The notes below the pieces were generated by a model that had not been told where the DNA came from, made no database searches, and worked only from the letters and a program-made list of their open reading frames with translations. Position numbers and translations under genes: made by a program. Positions 39,216 to 49,853 of a stretch of 64,000 nucleotides of DNA are shown here, one piece after another. Numbering within the stretch: the first letter of the stretch is position 1; each line of letters begins with the position of its first letter. Source of the DNA: Nemertoderma westbladi. Taxonomy: Eukaryota; Xenacoelomorpha; Nemertodermatida; Nemertodermatidae. Location of the stretch: positions 29,522 through 93,521 of the forward strand of contig JAUCBJ010003513.1 of the NCBI GenBank assembly GCA_032718475.1. The letters are read 5' to 3'.

Positions 39216-40118
39216 TACAGTATTGTAAGGGTTCGTGGAAAACGTTTATGTACATTGTTCATGATCAGGACTATAGTTGATTGACATATTGCATATTGCA
39301 GTTGATTAATTTATTTGACCTATCATCTAAGCCACCGTAGTCATGTATATCTCACAGGAACTACTAGGGGGGCCTACTGTAATTACACTTATATGGAATT
39401 TTGCATTAAATTAATTTATGTAGTACCTTTGTAAATTTATGTAGCGGGCATGGCTGAGTGCCACTAATATATTTTTATTGAGTAGGCCTACGCTAACTAT
39501 TACACGTGATGTGTGATTGTATTTTTATTGTTATTGTGTTTATTGCTCTTTTCCAATTTTATTAAATAATAACATATGTTATTGTTATTGTTATTGTTAA
39601 GGCTTCCTATACTAAGCTAGTTTATTATAAGACGCCTTGCTTCATATTCATAATGCTAATTTCTTTAGAATTTCCAAAAATTAATATACTGTATATTCCA
39701 CTCCGCCCCGCGTATTTGTTGGAGCATAGGATTTTTATCATCTATACCCGTAGTTACGCACAAAATCTTCTGGCACAAAAATTTTTTTCGCTATAATTCA
39801 CTCCACTATCACTATTAAAATTTGTAGGCCTACCTTTAAATACAAAAGAATTGTAATGCTGTAATGTGTACTTATTGCTCAAGCGCGGCGCGCCTCCAAC
39901 TCCAACCATTGACTCAAAAGATAAAGCTTTTCTTCAATTCTTGATTCTGCAGTTGAATGTACTGTACACAGTAGTGCAGATCTGTCGGTGACTAAGCACA
40001 GTGCCGGTACAAAGTAGCCTTTGTGGTAGTGATATAGTATTGTAGTACATTAGTAGGCCATGATGTGGTAAATATTCTGATCAACTGAAAAATAAATCGA
40101 CCTGGAAGCAAACAACAA
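39216..40118. other. Intergenic, BIN3 upstream region
   Basis: AT-rich sequence with an ATTGTTATTGTTATTG microsatellite near 39580 and two GTAGGCCTAC palindromes. No gene recognised. Confidence 0.45.
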
Positions 40119-40895
40119 ATGAGCTGGAAGCGATCTAAACCCAGTAAAAGTCGGAGTTCGATAATTAATTCTGATAATTTCTTTAAAACAAATCTGGAGA
40201 AAGTAGAACAATTGGAGGATAACATTAAGCGCATCATAAACGACTGCAAGGACTGTAGCTCAGCCTTTACCAGGGCAGCTATTAATGAGAATTCCTGGCA
40301 AGACTTTTCTGCACAGGAGTCCAAAGTTCTAGAGAGCCACCAGCCTACAGTGCAGAAACTTTTACAGAATATATCAACTTCTAGTAGAGCAATAAATTAT
40401 GCATCAAGGGAACTCAGTGCTATGGTGCACGACACTGTTTATGAACCAGCTAAGACATTGAACTCGGTCTTCCCAAACATCTCTCAGGTCGTCAAACGCC
40501 GAGAACAAAATCTGCAGAAAGTCGCCGAGTGCCAGATAAAGTTGGACAAAAGTCTGGAGAAAGAACGGACTGGTCCCAATCTGGTGGAGATTGAGAAGAG
40601 ACGAGAGGCCTTGACCCTCGCTAAGGAGGAATACCAGAAGCGGCATCACCAGTTAATGACAGAACTCCCCGAAGTCTACGCCGGCACTATTGAGTTCATG
40701 GTCCCGTCGTTGGAGGCGTTGTATAAATCCCAGGTCGCCTACTACAGTCTGTCTAGTAAAGCAGCCCAATCATCAGTGGCCCAGATGAGTCACAATGCTG
40801 TTATAGATAATATGGGCGATGCGGAATATCAAAAATATATAAAAGATTCAATGAATAAAATACATTCGTTGTCAATTGTATCTAATGAATATTAA
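40119..40895 (+). CDS. BIN3: Bridging integrator 3, N-BAR domain protein
   Basis: A 258-aa single-exon protein, close to the human 253. It starts MSW like BIN3 and consists of a BAR domain made of long charged helices. Diagnostic stretches are SVFPNISQVVKRREQNLQKV (human SVFPSLNMAVKRREQALQDY), KERTGPNLVEIEKRREAL, QLMTELPEVY and FMVPSLEALYKSQVAYYSL, ending HSLSIVSNEY (human RALSIVADD). BIN3 lacks the SH3 and Myc-binding regions of BIN1, and so does this protein. It dimerises, binds curved membranes and influences actin. The DDX55 start codon follows 133 bp after the stop on the same strand; ATTAAA occurs at 40891 and 40924. Confidence 0.95.
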   Translation: MSWKRSKPSKSRSSIINSDNFFKTNLEKVEQLEDNIKRIINDCKDCSSAFTRAAINENSWQDFSAQESKVLESHQPTVQKLLQNISTSSRAINYASRELSAMVHDTVYEPAKTLNSVFPNISQVVKRREQNLQKVAECQIKLDKSLEKERTGPNLVEIEKRREALTLAKEEYQKRHHQLMTELPEVYAGTIEFMVPSLEALYKSQVAYYSLSSKAAQSSVAQMSHNAVIDNMGDAEYQKYIKDSMNKIHSLSIVSNEY

Positions 40896-41028
40896 ATTAT
40901 TAATATAAAACAAATAGGAGGTATTAAATATCCCATCTGCCTGCAATAATATTAATTTATTGTATATTTATGAAATTCAGTAAATCTAACAGGAATTGAT
41001 CAATTATTTATTGTAATAATTTAATTAT
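40896..41028 (+). other. Very short BIN3-DDX55 intergenic spacer
   Basis: Only 133 bp separate the BIN3 stop and the DDX55 ATG. It contains ATTAAA (40924), no AATAAA, and a possible acceptor-like CTAACAG (about 40986-40992) 36 bp before the ATG. Confidence 0.6.
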
Positions 41029-42783
41029 ATGGCGTTAACTCCAGGCAACACTTTATGGAGCAACTGCGTGCCGCCTCTATCTCCGGTTGTCATAGAAACC
41101 TTGCGAGCCCAAGGTTTCCTTACGATGACGCCGGTGCAGAGCGCCGTGATACCGCTGTTGCTTAGCAACAAGGACGTAGCCGCGGAGGCGGTAACCGGGA
41201 GCGGTAAAACTCTCGCGTTCGTTGTCCCGGTGATCGAGTTGCTATCGCGACGCCGACCTCGACGACGAGACATCGGGGCGCTCATCGTGAGTCCCACACG
41301 GGAACTCGCGACGCAGATCCACGCGGTTGTGTCTCCGCTGGCGTCGGCGTGCGGGTTGAGTACCGCGCTGGTTATCGGCGGTAAGCCGACCGACGATCTC
41401 GGTAGACTGGCGGCCCACGGCGCCAACGTGCTGACGGCGACCCCCGGCCGATTGGTCGACCTGCTGCAACGCGGCGACCACTCGGTGTTCAGCGTCGTCG
41501 CCGGACTCAAATCGACGGAAATCCTGATCCTCGACGAGGCGGATTTACTACTCGATTTGGGTTTCGAAGAATCTATAAATACAATTCTAGAATCGGTTCC
41601 TAAGCAACGTAGAACCGGGTTGTTCTCCGCCACGCAGACGGACAAGGTCTCTGCGTTAATGCGAGCGGGTCTCCGCAACCCGGTGAGGGTGTCTGTCGCT
41701 GAGAAACCAACGTCCTCATCTGCGACCCAGACTACCCCCGCCAACCTCGCCAACTACTACGCGATATGTCCTGCCGCCGATAAATTAAACTTCCTCGTAG
41801 ATTTTCTCGATAAACACGCGACCGAAAAGGTTTTAGTTTTCTTTAGCAGCTGCGCCGCAGTCGAATATTTCGCTAAAATAATCGCTCGTTTAATGAAACC
41901 CATCGATGTTTTATCGCTCCACGGCAAAATGAAGAAGAAACGATTCCGAGTGTTCGATAAGTTCCGCGTTGTCTACACGCCCGTCGTTCTGCTCTGCACC
42001 GACGTTATGGCTCGCGGAGTCGACGTCCCCAGTATCGGTTGGGTCGTCCAGTTCGATATCCCGACCTCAGCCGCCGGGTTCGTACACCGTTGCGGTCGGA
42101 CCGCGCGTCTCGGTCGACATGGCAACGCGTTGCTACTGGCGATGCCCAACGAGGAGGCGTACCCCGGGTACGTGACTCGGAGTCGCTCGGTCCCGCTGCG
42201 TGAACTCAACGTCGTGGACGAGCTGCGTGACGTCACTGAGTTAGCGCGCGAGATAGCGCGCTCGGATCGAGGGGTTTACGAGTTGGGGATGAGAGCGTTC
42301 GTCTCCTTCATACAATCCTACTGTAAACACGAATGCAGTTACCTTCTGCGCGTTAAAGAGTTGGATATCGGAGGTTTGGCTTCCGCATTCGGTCTGCTAC
42401 GTATTCCTAAGATGCCGGAACTAAAGGGAATCGAAATTAAGAACTTCACTCCATCGGCAGTTGACACCGACACAATAAAGTTTAAAAACCGACAGCGTCA
42501 AAAATTAAGAGAGTCTAAACTGAAAGTGTTCAGTGAGACAGGTGTGTTTCCTTTAAAGAAGTCGAAAGAGTTTGAAAGAGACAAGTTTCAAAAGATGATA
42601 CATGATAAGAAGCAGGACAAGAAGTCCCGAAAGAGGCTGAGTATTCGGAATAAGAAAGCGAGAGGCGTTCTCAGTAAGGATGAGCTAGAGGAACTACGTC
42701 AGGATATGTTGCTGATTAAGAAAGCTAAACATGGGAAGATCAGTGAGAAGCAGTTTGATGATGAGTTTACACCAGTCGTTTAG
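41029..42783 (+). CDS. DDX55: DEAD-box ATP-dependent RNA helicase DDX55 (Spb4 orthologue)
   Basis: A 584-aa single-exon protein, close to human DDX55 (600). It has all helicase motifs: Q motif (F30...Q37), motif I AVTGSGKT (54-61), PTREL (89-93), TPGR (138-141), DEAD (169-172), SAT (200-202), VFFSSC (270-275), TDVMARGVD (324-332) and HRCGRTARLG (353-362). Diagnostic for DDX55/Spb4 are KDVAAEAVTGSGKT, INTILESVPKQRRTGLFSAT, the post-core AFVSFIQSYCKHEC, and LRIPKMPEL followed by a lysine-rich tail. The protein works in nucleolar 60S subunit assembly (known for the family). The core has much higher GC content than its surroundings. AATAAA signals at 42844 and 42852 imply a short 3' UTR. Confidence 0.97.
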   Translation: MALTPGNTLWSNCVPPLSPVVIETLRAQGFLTMTPVQSAVIPLLLSNKDVAAEAVTGSGKTLAFVVPVIELLSRRRPRRRDIGALIVSPTRELATQIHAVVSPLASACGLSTALVIGGKPTDDLGRLAAHGANVLTATPGRLVDLLQRGDHSVFSVVAGLKSTEILILDEADLLLDLGFEESINTILESVPKQRRTGLFSATQTDKVSALMRAGLRNPVRVSVAEKPTSSSATQTTPANLANYYAICPAADKLNFLVDFLDKHATEKVLVFFSSCAAVEYFAKIIARLMKPIDVLSLHGKMKKKRFRVFDKFRVVYTPVVLLCTDVMARGVDVPSIGWVVQFDIPTSAAGFVHRCGRTARLGRHGNALLLAMPNEEAYPGYVTRSRSVPLRELNVVDELRDVTELAREIARSDRGVYELGMRAFVSFIQSYCKHECSYLLRVKELDIGGLASAFGLLRIPKMPELKGIEIKNFTPSAVDTDTIKFKNRQRQKLRESKLKVFSETGVFPLKKSKEFERDKFQKMIHDKKQDKKSRKRLSIRNKKARGVLSKDELEELRQDMLLIKKAKHGKISEKQFDDEFTPVV

Positions 42784-42843
42784 GGAACCACTGGGGATAC
42801 AGGTGTAGTTATAATGTGATTTCGATTTTGTGATATAAACAAA

Positions 42844-42857
42844 AATAAAATAATAAA
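42844..42857 (+). terminator. DDX55 polyadenylation signals
   Basis: Two AATAAA hexamers 61-74 bp after the DDX55 stop. Confidence 0.6.
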
Positions 42858-43109
42858 CAGACATTAAATTTTTCATGTAACAAGTACTTTACCATTAATG
42901 TTCTTATAATAATGTATACCTGAATATCGAATTGCTAGAATTTATTCTAAATAAAAATGAAATCTGTGCTATCCCTCTCGTTTCTGTTTTGGATTTTTAG
43001 AATAGACTGTAATATATCATATCAATACTTATGTTCTTAGTAATGATAAATGGCAATATTTATAGACGAGTCAATATAGCGAAAACCCATGTATTTCGAA
43101 ATCAGTCCG

Positions 43110-44030
43110 AACCACATATTTTGGATTCTATATGGTCAATGACCAAAAAAAAGTCTATAAAATTTTATTTTCCGGATCATATGTTTATTCATGGAAATTC
43201 CGCGTAAATTTGCATAACACAAGCCAAACAAAAGGAACAGTATGGAAGAGTAAGTAGCAAATTAGTAATGTTCCAGAATAATTTAATTAATTTCACAATA
43301 AGCTGTGATTAAATGGGAAGTGAGTAATATTTACACTGGCGTGTTACACATTAATTGCTATTTCTCGGTATCAAATATTTAAATATACCAAAAAATTAAC
43401 CGATATATATTAATGTAACTGATGCAAAAAAAAGTAGTAGAGAAGTGAAATAATTTCCACTAAATAATAATGTTGGCTAAGATTTTTAACATAATAAAAT
43501 TGGGAGTGCTGAATTGAGTTTAGGTGTAATTATTTTTTTTTTTAGTTTAAAAATCACAATAATTTATCATATGGATATGGCTGGGTATTTCTTGGGAACA
43601 TGGGTTTTTGGGGTGGACAAATCTGATGGGCTTGGTTACATACCCCCGTTTTGTAAAGAAGTAGTGTTAATAAGCTTCCTATTTTGTACCAGTCAAAATG
43701 GTAATAAAATAATGAGGAAATTAGTGTACAAATTTCCGTTGCTATGGAAACTAAATTGGTAACTATGTAGAAGTGCATAGTTTAGTCAATCGATAGTCAT
43801 TGGACTAAAGTTTGTCTACACTAAGTTTGTTGAAAACCACACCAATGCAATAGCTACCTTGTTGCTATGTAAAATCCTTGTTGCTAAGGATAGAGACAGG
43901 AAATTGAAACTTATCCGCATAATATATTATTATATACTTCTTTGGGGTATTAACAAGGTAATATAGAATCGGAAAAATTTGATTTGGATTAATTGCGAAT
44001 TTGTTACGGATTGACCGCATTTTTTGGCTA
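43110..44030. mobile_element. Non-autonomous TIR element, copy A
   Basis: The ends are imperfect inverted repeats: GATTCTATATGG...AAGTCTATAAAA...CGGATC on the left answers CCGCATAATATA...ATATAGAATC on the right (about 43915-43980). The interior around 43545-43830 recurs in inverse orientation at about 61565-61815, and the right end at 60885-61030. No transposase is seen. Exact ends and target duplication could not be fixed. Confidence 0.5.
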
Positions 44031-44476
44031 GATTGATGCGCCTGCTATTACTCCTTCAGACAGACTTTACACAGAAATAAGCCAGTCAGATAATCAATAG
44101 GCCCTACTTGGATTTAATAGACCATAATTACACATTAGTGGGGCCTTCTCGCAGTGCGAAGTATGAAAGCCACCCCATGGAGGGACGGATTAGGGGGGGG
44201 GGGGGGGGGGGTCAACCGGTGCAGCTACCGGGGGCCCGCAAGTTGAGAGAAATTTACCGAACATTACCTCACAACCTCCTTTATTCACAACTTTAATTCA
44301 CAACCTCATTTATTTATTAATTTCTGGCTATTCAATAAATATTTATATCTCACATATAGCACCATTCATAGACAGAGACCATGCCTGATTAGAGAATGCC
44401 ATTGAAATAAAAATAGAATGGCCCTTAATGGTAGGCAACGGATAGCAGAAGCCAATGTCGTAAATAATCATTCCAG
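44031..44476. other. Intergenic with G tract
   Basis: A run of about 20 G lies at 44191-44210. Nothing else recognised. Confidence 0.45.
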
Positions 44477-46438
44477 TATGGCGTCTGATTTGAGCCAAAA
44501 TACCTTAGAATTATAAATGTGTACCTTACATTTTTCATTAGCTTATATTTATAAGCATCGCTTAAAAGTATGGTATTTTATTTCATTTGAATTTATACAT
44601 CGCTTAAAAGTAAGCTATGTTTTATGTAGTTGACTTTAATAAATCGCTTAAAAGTAAGATATTTTTTACAAGTTCTGTTAAAACATCGCTTAAAAGTAAG
44701 CTATGTTTTTTGTATTTGCCGTGAAAATCGCTTATAAGTAAGCCATGTTTTTGCAATTTCCTTGAAAATCGCTTAAACGTATGGTATTTTATTGCATTTG
44801 AATTTATAGATCGCTTAAAAGTAAGCTATGTTTATGTAGTTGACTTTATTAAATCGCTTAAAATTAAGATATTTTTTACAAGTTCTGTTAAAACATCGCT
44901 TAAAAGTAAGCTATTTTTATGTAATTGACTGTAATAAATCGCTTTAAATAAGGTATTTAATTGCAGTTCTGTTCCAACATTGCTTAAAATGAAGTATATG
45001 TTTATGCAGTAATATAGTTTAAAGTAAGCGATGTTTTTACAGTGTCGTTTTAAAGTAAGCGATGTTTTTACAGTGTCGTTTAAACATAGTTTAAAGTAAG
45101 CTATGTTTTTGCAGTGTTTTGTCCAATCAAATGCGTTGTTGACAATATCTGCAATTAGTAAATAGATCACGAGAGGGCGCTGTTGAGCAATTGTTATATT
45201 CCAGTATTCCATCAGCAAAATTGAATTTCTGATATGTAGGGTACACGGTACGGACAGTACGGTTAACAGTATAGTTACAGAGTACTGCAGTAGCCAGTAG
45301 GTATGTCATCTGAGAATTTCATCTTTGAAATTGAGAGCCTAATACGGAGGTGCCAACAAATTGCAGATGATACATATAAGCAGCAGCTACTTTGATGCCG
45401 AGCAATAGGTAAACTTAATAACCAATGCAGCCATTCACGGAGGCTTCGATTTAAATCAATTATTCCAGAATTACGTGTTGTACTGGTATCGGCGGCGCTA
45501 GGGCTATTACCTGTATTCCCATCCTCTATTAGGCGATCCAGTACATCAACCTTATATTGAAAAATACGAATACAACAATTGCTCAACAGCGCCCTCTTGT
45601 GATCTATTTACTAATTGCAGATATTGTCAACAACGCATTTGATTGGACAAAACACTGCAAAAACATAGCTTACTGTACTTTAAACTATGTTTAAACGACA
45701 CTGTAAAAACATCGCTTACTTTAAACTATGTTTAAACGACACTGTCAAAAACATCGCTTACTTTAAACTATATTACTGCATAAACACATACTTCATTTTA
45801 AGCAATGTTGGAACAAAACTGCAATTAAATACCTTATTTAAAGCGATTTATTACAGTCAACTACATAAACATAGCTTACTTTTAAGCGATGTTTTAAGAG
45901 AACTTGTAAAAAATATCTTAATTTTAAGCGATTTAATGAAGTCAACTACTTAAACATAGCTTACTTTTAAGCGATGTTTTAACAGAACTTGTAAAAAATA
46001 CCTTACTTTTAAGCGATTTATTAAAGTCAACTACATAAACATAGCTTACTTTTAAGCGATGTATAAATTCAAATGCAATAAAATACCATACTTTTAAGCG
46101 ATTTTCAAGGCAATTGCAAAAAATTAGCTTACTTATAAGCGATTTTCAAGGCAAATACAAAAAAACATAGCTTACTTTTAAGTGATGTTTTAAGAGAACT
46201 TGTAAAAAATACCTTACTTTTAAGCGATTTATTAAAGTCAACTTCATAAAAAATACCTTACTTTTAAGCGATTTATTAAAGTCAACTTCATAAAACATAG
46301 CTTACTTTTAAGCGATGTATAAATTCAAATGCAATAAAATACCATACTTTTAAGCGATGCTTATAAATATAAGCTAATGATAAATGTAAGGTACACATTT
46401 GTAATTCTAAGGTATTTTGGCTCATATCAGACGCCATA
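44477..46438. mobile_element. Fold-back transposon with about 0.75-0.88 kb inverted arms
   Basis: The element begins TATGGCGTCTGATTTGAGCC and ends with its complement (GGCTCATATCAGACGCCATA), flanked on both sides by TTCCAG (44471-44476 and 46439-46444). The left arm (44477-45208) and right arm (about 45560-46438) are reverse complements over their whole length. Both arms consist largely of tandem units containing ATCGCTTAAAAGTAAGCTATG. The arms then share a unique segment (AATGCGTTGTTGACAATATC) next to a central spacer of about 350 bp. The spacer has only short ORFs on both strands and no recognisable transposase. The architecture matches Foldback-type elements; the superfamily is not certain. 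Confidence 0.85.
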
Positions 46439-46726
46439 TTCCAGAACATGTAAATATTTAACTTGACGTGAACCAGTAGTGAGTAGTGGGATAAGCCATG
46501 AGTTGCATTTACTACAATGTTGCCTAGACTACCCAGACAGCCAGACTATCGACTCGGCTACTAAGTATGTAGATAGCCAGTGTAAAGGAATCAACTCACC
46601 TTCACCCATGGGGTTAATGTGAGTTGATTATATTGGTTGTCTGGCTTGGCTCGTTGCCTAGCTGACTGGTGGGGCCCAGTGGGGGTGAATCTGCTGAACT
46701 AATAAAGGGCTTTCCGCGGTACTGTC
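46439..46726. other. Intergenic, nothing recognised
   Basis: No coding pattern or repeat recognised between the fold-back element and the C-rich repeat. Confidence 0.4.
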
Positions 46727-47070
46727 CTGTCCTGTTACCCCCCCCGTCTCAGATAGTGATCTGACCGCCGTTCCTGTTACCCCCCCACCCCCCCCCCCCC
46801 CAAGTGCTATTACCCCCCATTCCTGTTACCCCCCCATCACAGAAAATCAATGATTCATGTTAGTAACCATTTTAGTTACCAATTGGGGAAGAGGAGCAGG
46901 TTTCAGAGACGGCTTTTTCTAACCAAAACAATAAACGATGTTGTTGCCAATTGAGGGAAAGGAGCAGGTTTCAGAGACGGCTTTTTCTAACCAAAACAAT
47001 AAACGATGTTGTTGCCAATTGAGGGAAAGGAGCAGATTACAGAGACGGCTTTTTCTAACCAAAAAAATAA
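46727..47070 (+). repeat. Dispersed repeat with internal tandem units (copy 2)
   Basis: Same C-rich GTTACCCCCC head and three tandem units with CTTTTTCTAACCAAAA as at 20203-20545. Confidence 0.75.
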
Positions 47071-47129
47071 TTGTTTAGTGGGCGAAGGTTGCACGCGGGC
47101 GAAGATTGCCGACGGCTCAGGTTCTTTTA

Positions 47130-47960
47130 AATACTTTGAGTGATGGCGACATTACGAGATTGGGAAGAGAGCTCCAGGTAGGGATATGGCGGACAGTGAA
47201 ATGATGCTGGTGAATAGCAACATTTGATCGGGGTCGCTCTATTTTCCATTGGTGTCCTCTTGTTCTTGAATTAGAAGCGACTTTTTATGACTGACCACTT
47301 CGAATAATTTTATACATTTCAGTGAGGTCGATTTTGACCCTGCGCTCTTCGAGAGATTTGCAGTTCAATTTAGTTAGTCTACCAGAATAAGTTAAACCAG
47401 AGAGCCCAGGCAACCACCTAGTAAACTCTCTTTGAACCCGTTCTAATCTGTTTACAGATTCAGAATGAGATCACCATTGTCATTTATAAAAATAATAAAA
47501 AGTAGTGGGGCTAGGATACCGCCCTGCGGAACTCCACTTGTAACTTTAGCACAAGCAGAGAGACATCCATCAGTAATTGCATGTTGATATCTAGTGAGGG
47601 AGAATTCAGAGATCCAATGCAGCAACTTCCCGGAAATGCCGGAAGATTCTAGTTTTGAAATGAGTTTACTGTGGGAAACTTTGTCAAATGCTGTATTAAA
47701 ATCAGTGTAGACTCTGTGTACTCGCCCTCGGAAGTTACGAATATTAACCCAGTCCATAGAACAGTCCTTTGAGAAAACCATGTTGCCGAGATGTATTAAA
47801 TTTAGACTGGTAGAGCGTGCGTGCTTCAGAACTTTTCCTCTCACTATAGTTTCCATCAATTTGGCTAATTTACTGTAGATGTTAGGGAAATTGGCCTGTA
47901 ATTCAGAGGTTCTGAACGAGAGCCCGATTTTTTAATTACAGGAATGATATGCGATAAAAC
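47130..47960 (-). mobile_element. Jockey/CR1-like LINE fragment with internal deletion
   Basis: On the minus strand the RT region reads LNYRPISLTST, then FNTAFDKVSHSKLISKLESS (motif A) and SGVPQGGILAPLLFIIFIND (motif B). It then jumps directly to the distal VNRLERVQREFTRWLPGLSG and a final WSSLPNLVMSPSLKVFKRT. The catalytic FADD region between them is missing and the frame shifts at the join. Dead copy. Confidence 0.8.
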
Positions 47961-48174
47961 CCATGAATGAGCTGAGCTGAGCTGAGTCCAAATGATGTTT
48001 GTTACGTTGTAACATTAAAAGTTACGTTAAATGAACCCACGCGCCACGCTATTATTATTTGTGATAATGCTACCTGCAGCTGCAATGGATGAAAATAGTA
48101 TGCTGCGAAAGTATTTCACGAATAATATATTAACAGGCGAAGCTTGCTGCATAATAATAATAAATAATAAAGTC

Positions 48175-49634
48175 GGTACATATACCGACTAAGGGAATAA
48201 TAACTAGCTCTCAGATTATTTTATAATTATTATAATTAAAAAGGGATTTTTACTAATGCAGTTGATATAATTATCATGACTGATATTTTATACAATTTGA
48301 TACTTATATTATTAATATTATATCAATGTCAATAATATACTGTAAGTATTAAATTGTATAAAATATTAGTTGTGATAATTATATCAACCACATTAGTAAA
48401 AATCCCTTTTAATTAATAATAATTATAAAAGAATTTGAGAGCTAATTATGGGTAAATCTTTTCGACCTACGCGTAGGCCTACGCGTAGCTACGCGTAGCT
48501 ACGCGTAGTTTGTAACTTCCATTCCTGTCATTTACCGGTAGGGCCAGACTTACTGCCTTTTTAACAACTACGCGTAGGTGTTTTAAAACTACGCGTAGTT
48601 ATTTTGGAACTACGCGTAGGTATTTTGAAACTACGCGTAGGTGCTACGCGTAGCTACGCGTAGGTGCTACGCGTAGCAGTCCTGATAACAATGATTTTTC
48701 ATTTCAGGTCCGGTAGGGTTGAGTTGTTAGGCAAGTATCGGTATATGTCAGGTATCTGATTATCAGACAAATGTAATAACAGAATCGGAAACTCATATCT
48801 CTACATACAGCACTGGTAATAAATAATATTCGGCTCTTTCATATACAAACACAGAGGATGAATAAAAAGTAAACTTAAAATTCACGTCTCATGATTCAAG
48901 TATCTTTGTTTCCATTGGATTATTTAAATATTGAATAGTAGTAAATAAAGCGACCAGTCTACCGGTGAAGAGGTTAAGCGAAAGCTGATAAATACTGCAT
49001 ATAATCAAATTGTTTGGTCAAATGACAAGTGCAACCAATCATGGTAGACAATTTAGTCTCCCCCTTCCCTTGTCAAGGGGTTAACATATTAAATACAGTA
49101 TATCCTTGCCCTATCGTGAACAAAGGCAATAAAAAGCATAGAGAATCGATAAGAACCATCGGCCTATTTCCTTTGGAAACTATTTTTGAACTCTAAACAT
49201 TAATTATTAACACATTTTACCGCCCGCAACGCATGAAGTGAAGAATATGTAGTTTTCGCGTATTCCTCTATATAGAGTATACAGGTATATAGGATACATT
49301 ACTGTTGAAAGCATTTGATGGTTGTGGGTTGTTTATTGAACATACCGTATTGTGTCTTATTTTAGTACTGACTCGCTTGGAATACGTAAGCCTACTAATG
49401 ATAAACGACGTATAGGCATAGTTATGGGTAGCACCTATGCGTAGGTCGCGTAGCACCTACGCGTAGTTATTGTTAAAACTCTGAAACTGGTGATATATGA
49501 CCCAATGTTGCGAACTACGCGTAGCTACGCGTAGCTACGCGTAGCTACGCGTAGCTACGCGTAGGCCTACGCGTAGGTCGAAAAGATTTACCCCTAATTA
49601 TTATTACCTTACAGCCTTAGTCGGTATATGTACC
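48175..49634. mobile_element. Palindromic MITE split by a nested element
   Basis: The outer ends GGTACATATACCGACTAAGG and CCTTAGTCGGTATATGTACC are inverted. The inner arms (about 48202-48300 and 48345-48441) are nearly perfect reverse complements around a 40-bp AT centre. Removing the insertion at 48450-49593 and one target copy restores a palindrome of about 310 bp. Confidence 0.75.
48450..49593. mobile_element. hAT-like non-autonomous element made of CTACGCGTAG palindromes
   Basis: TIRs beginning GGGTAAATCTTTTCGACC are identical for at least 39 bp and flanked by the 8-bp duplication CTAATTAT (48442-48449 and 49594-49601). Both subterminal regions are arrays of the palindromic decamer CTACGCGTAG, more than twenty ACGCGTAG copies in all, including spaced copies at 48567-48665 and 49441-49463. 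The centre is unique AT-rich DNA without a transposase. The 8-bp duplication suggests the hAT superfamily. Confidence 0.8.
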
Positions 49635-49853
49635 GGTACTACCACTGTACCCAGGTACCAGGCTACTGTACTATCAGACTACAGCAGTACAGGCAGACAG
49701 GACTATTAACTGATTAAAGTATTGTTACATCTCCAAATTTGCTACCGGTAGTTGGTAGTACTTGTCCTGTTGTCTGCTATTGCTGTACCTGTGTACTGTA
49801 GTTACATAATTAATCAGTTAATTATTACTGGATTACAGTATTAGGCCTACATC

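Noticed and set aside
41025-41753. 242-codon minus-strand ORF
   Set aside because: Antisense of the DDX55 helicase core in GC-rich sequence.
45275-45586. 103-codon ORF in the fold-back spacer as a transposase
   Set aside because: No catalytic or DNA-binding motif recognised; short ORFs occur on both strands.
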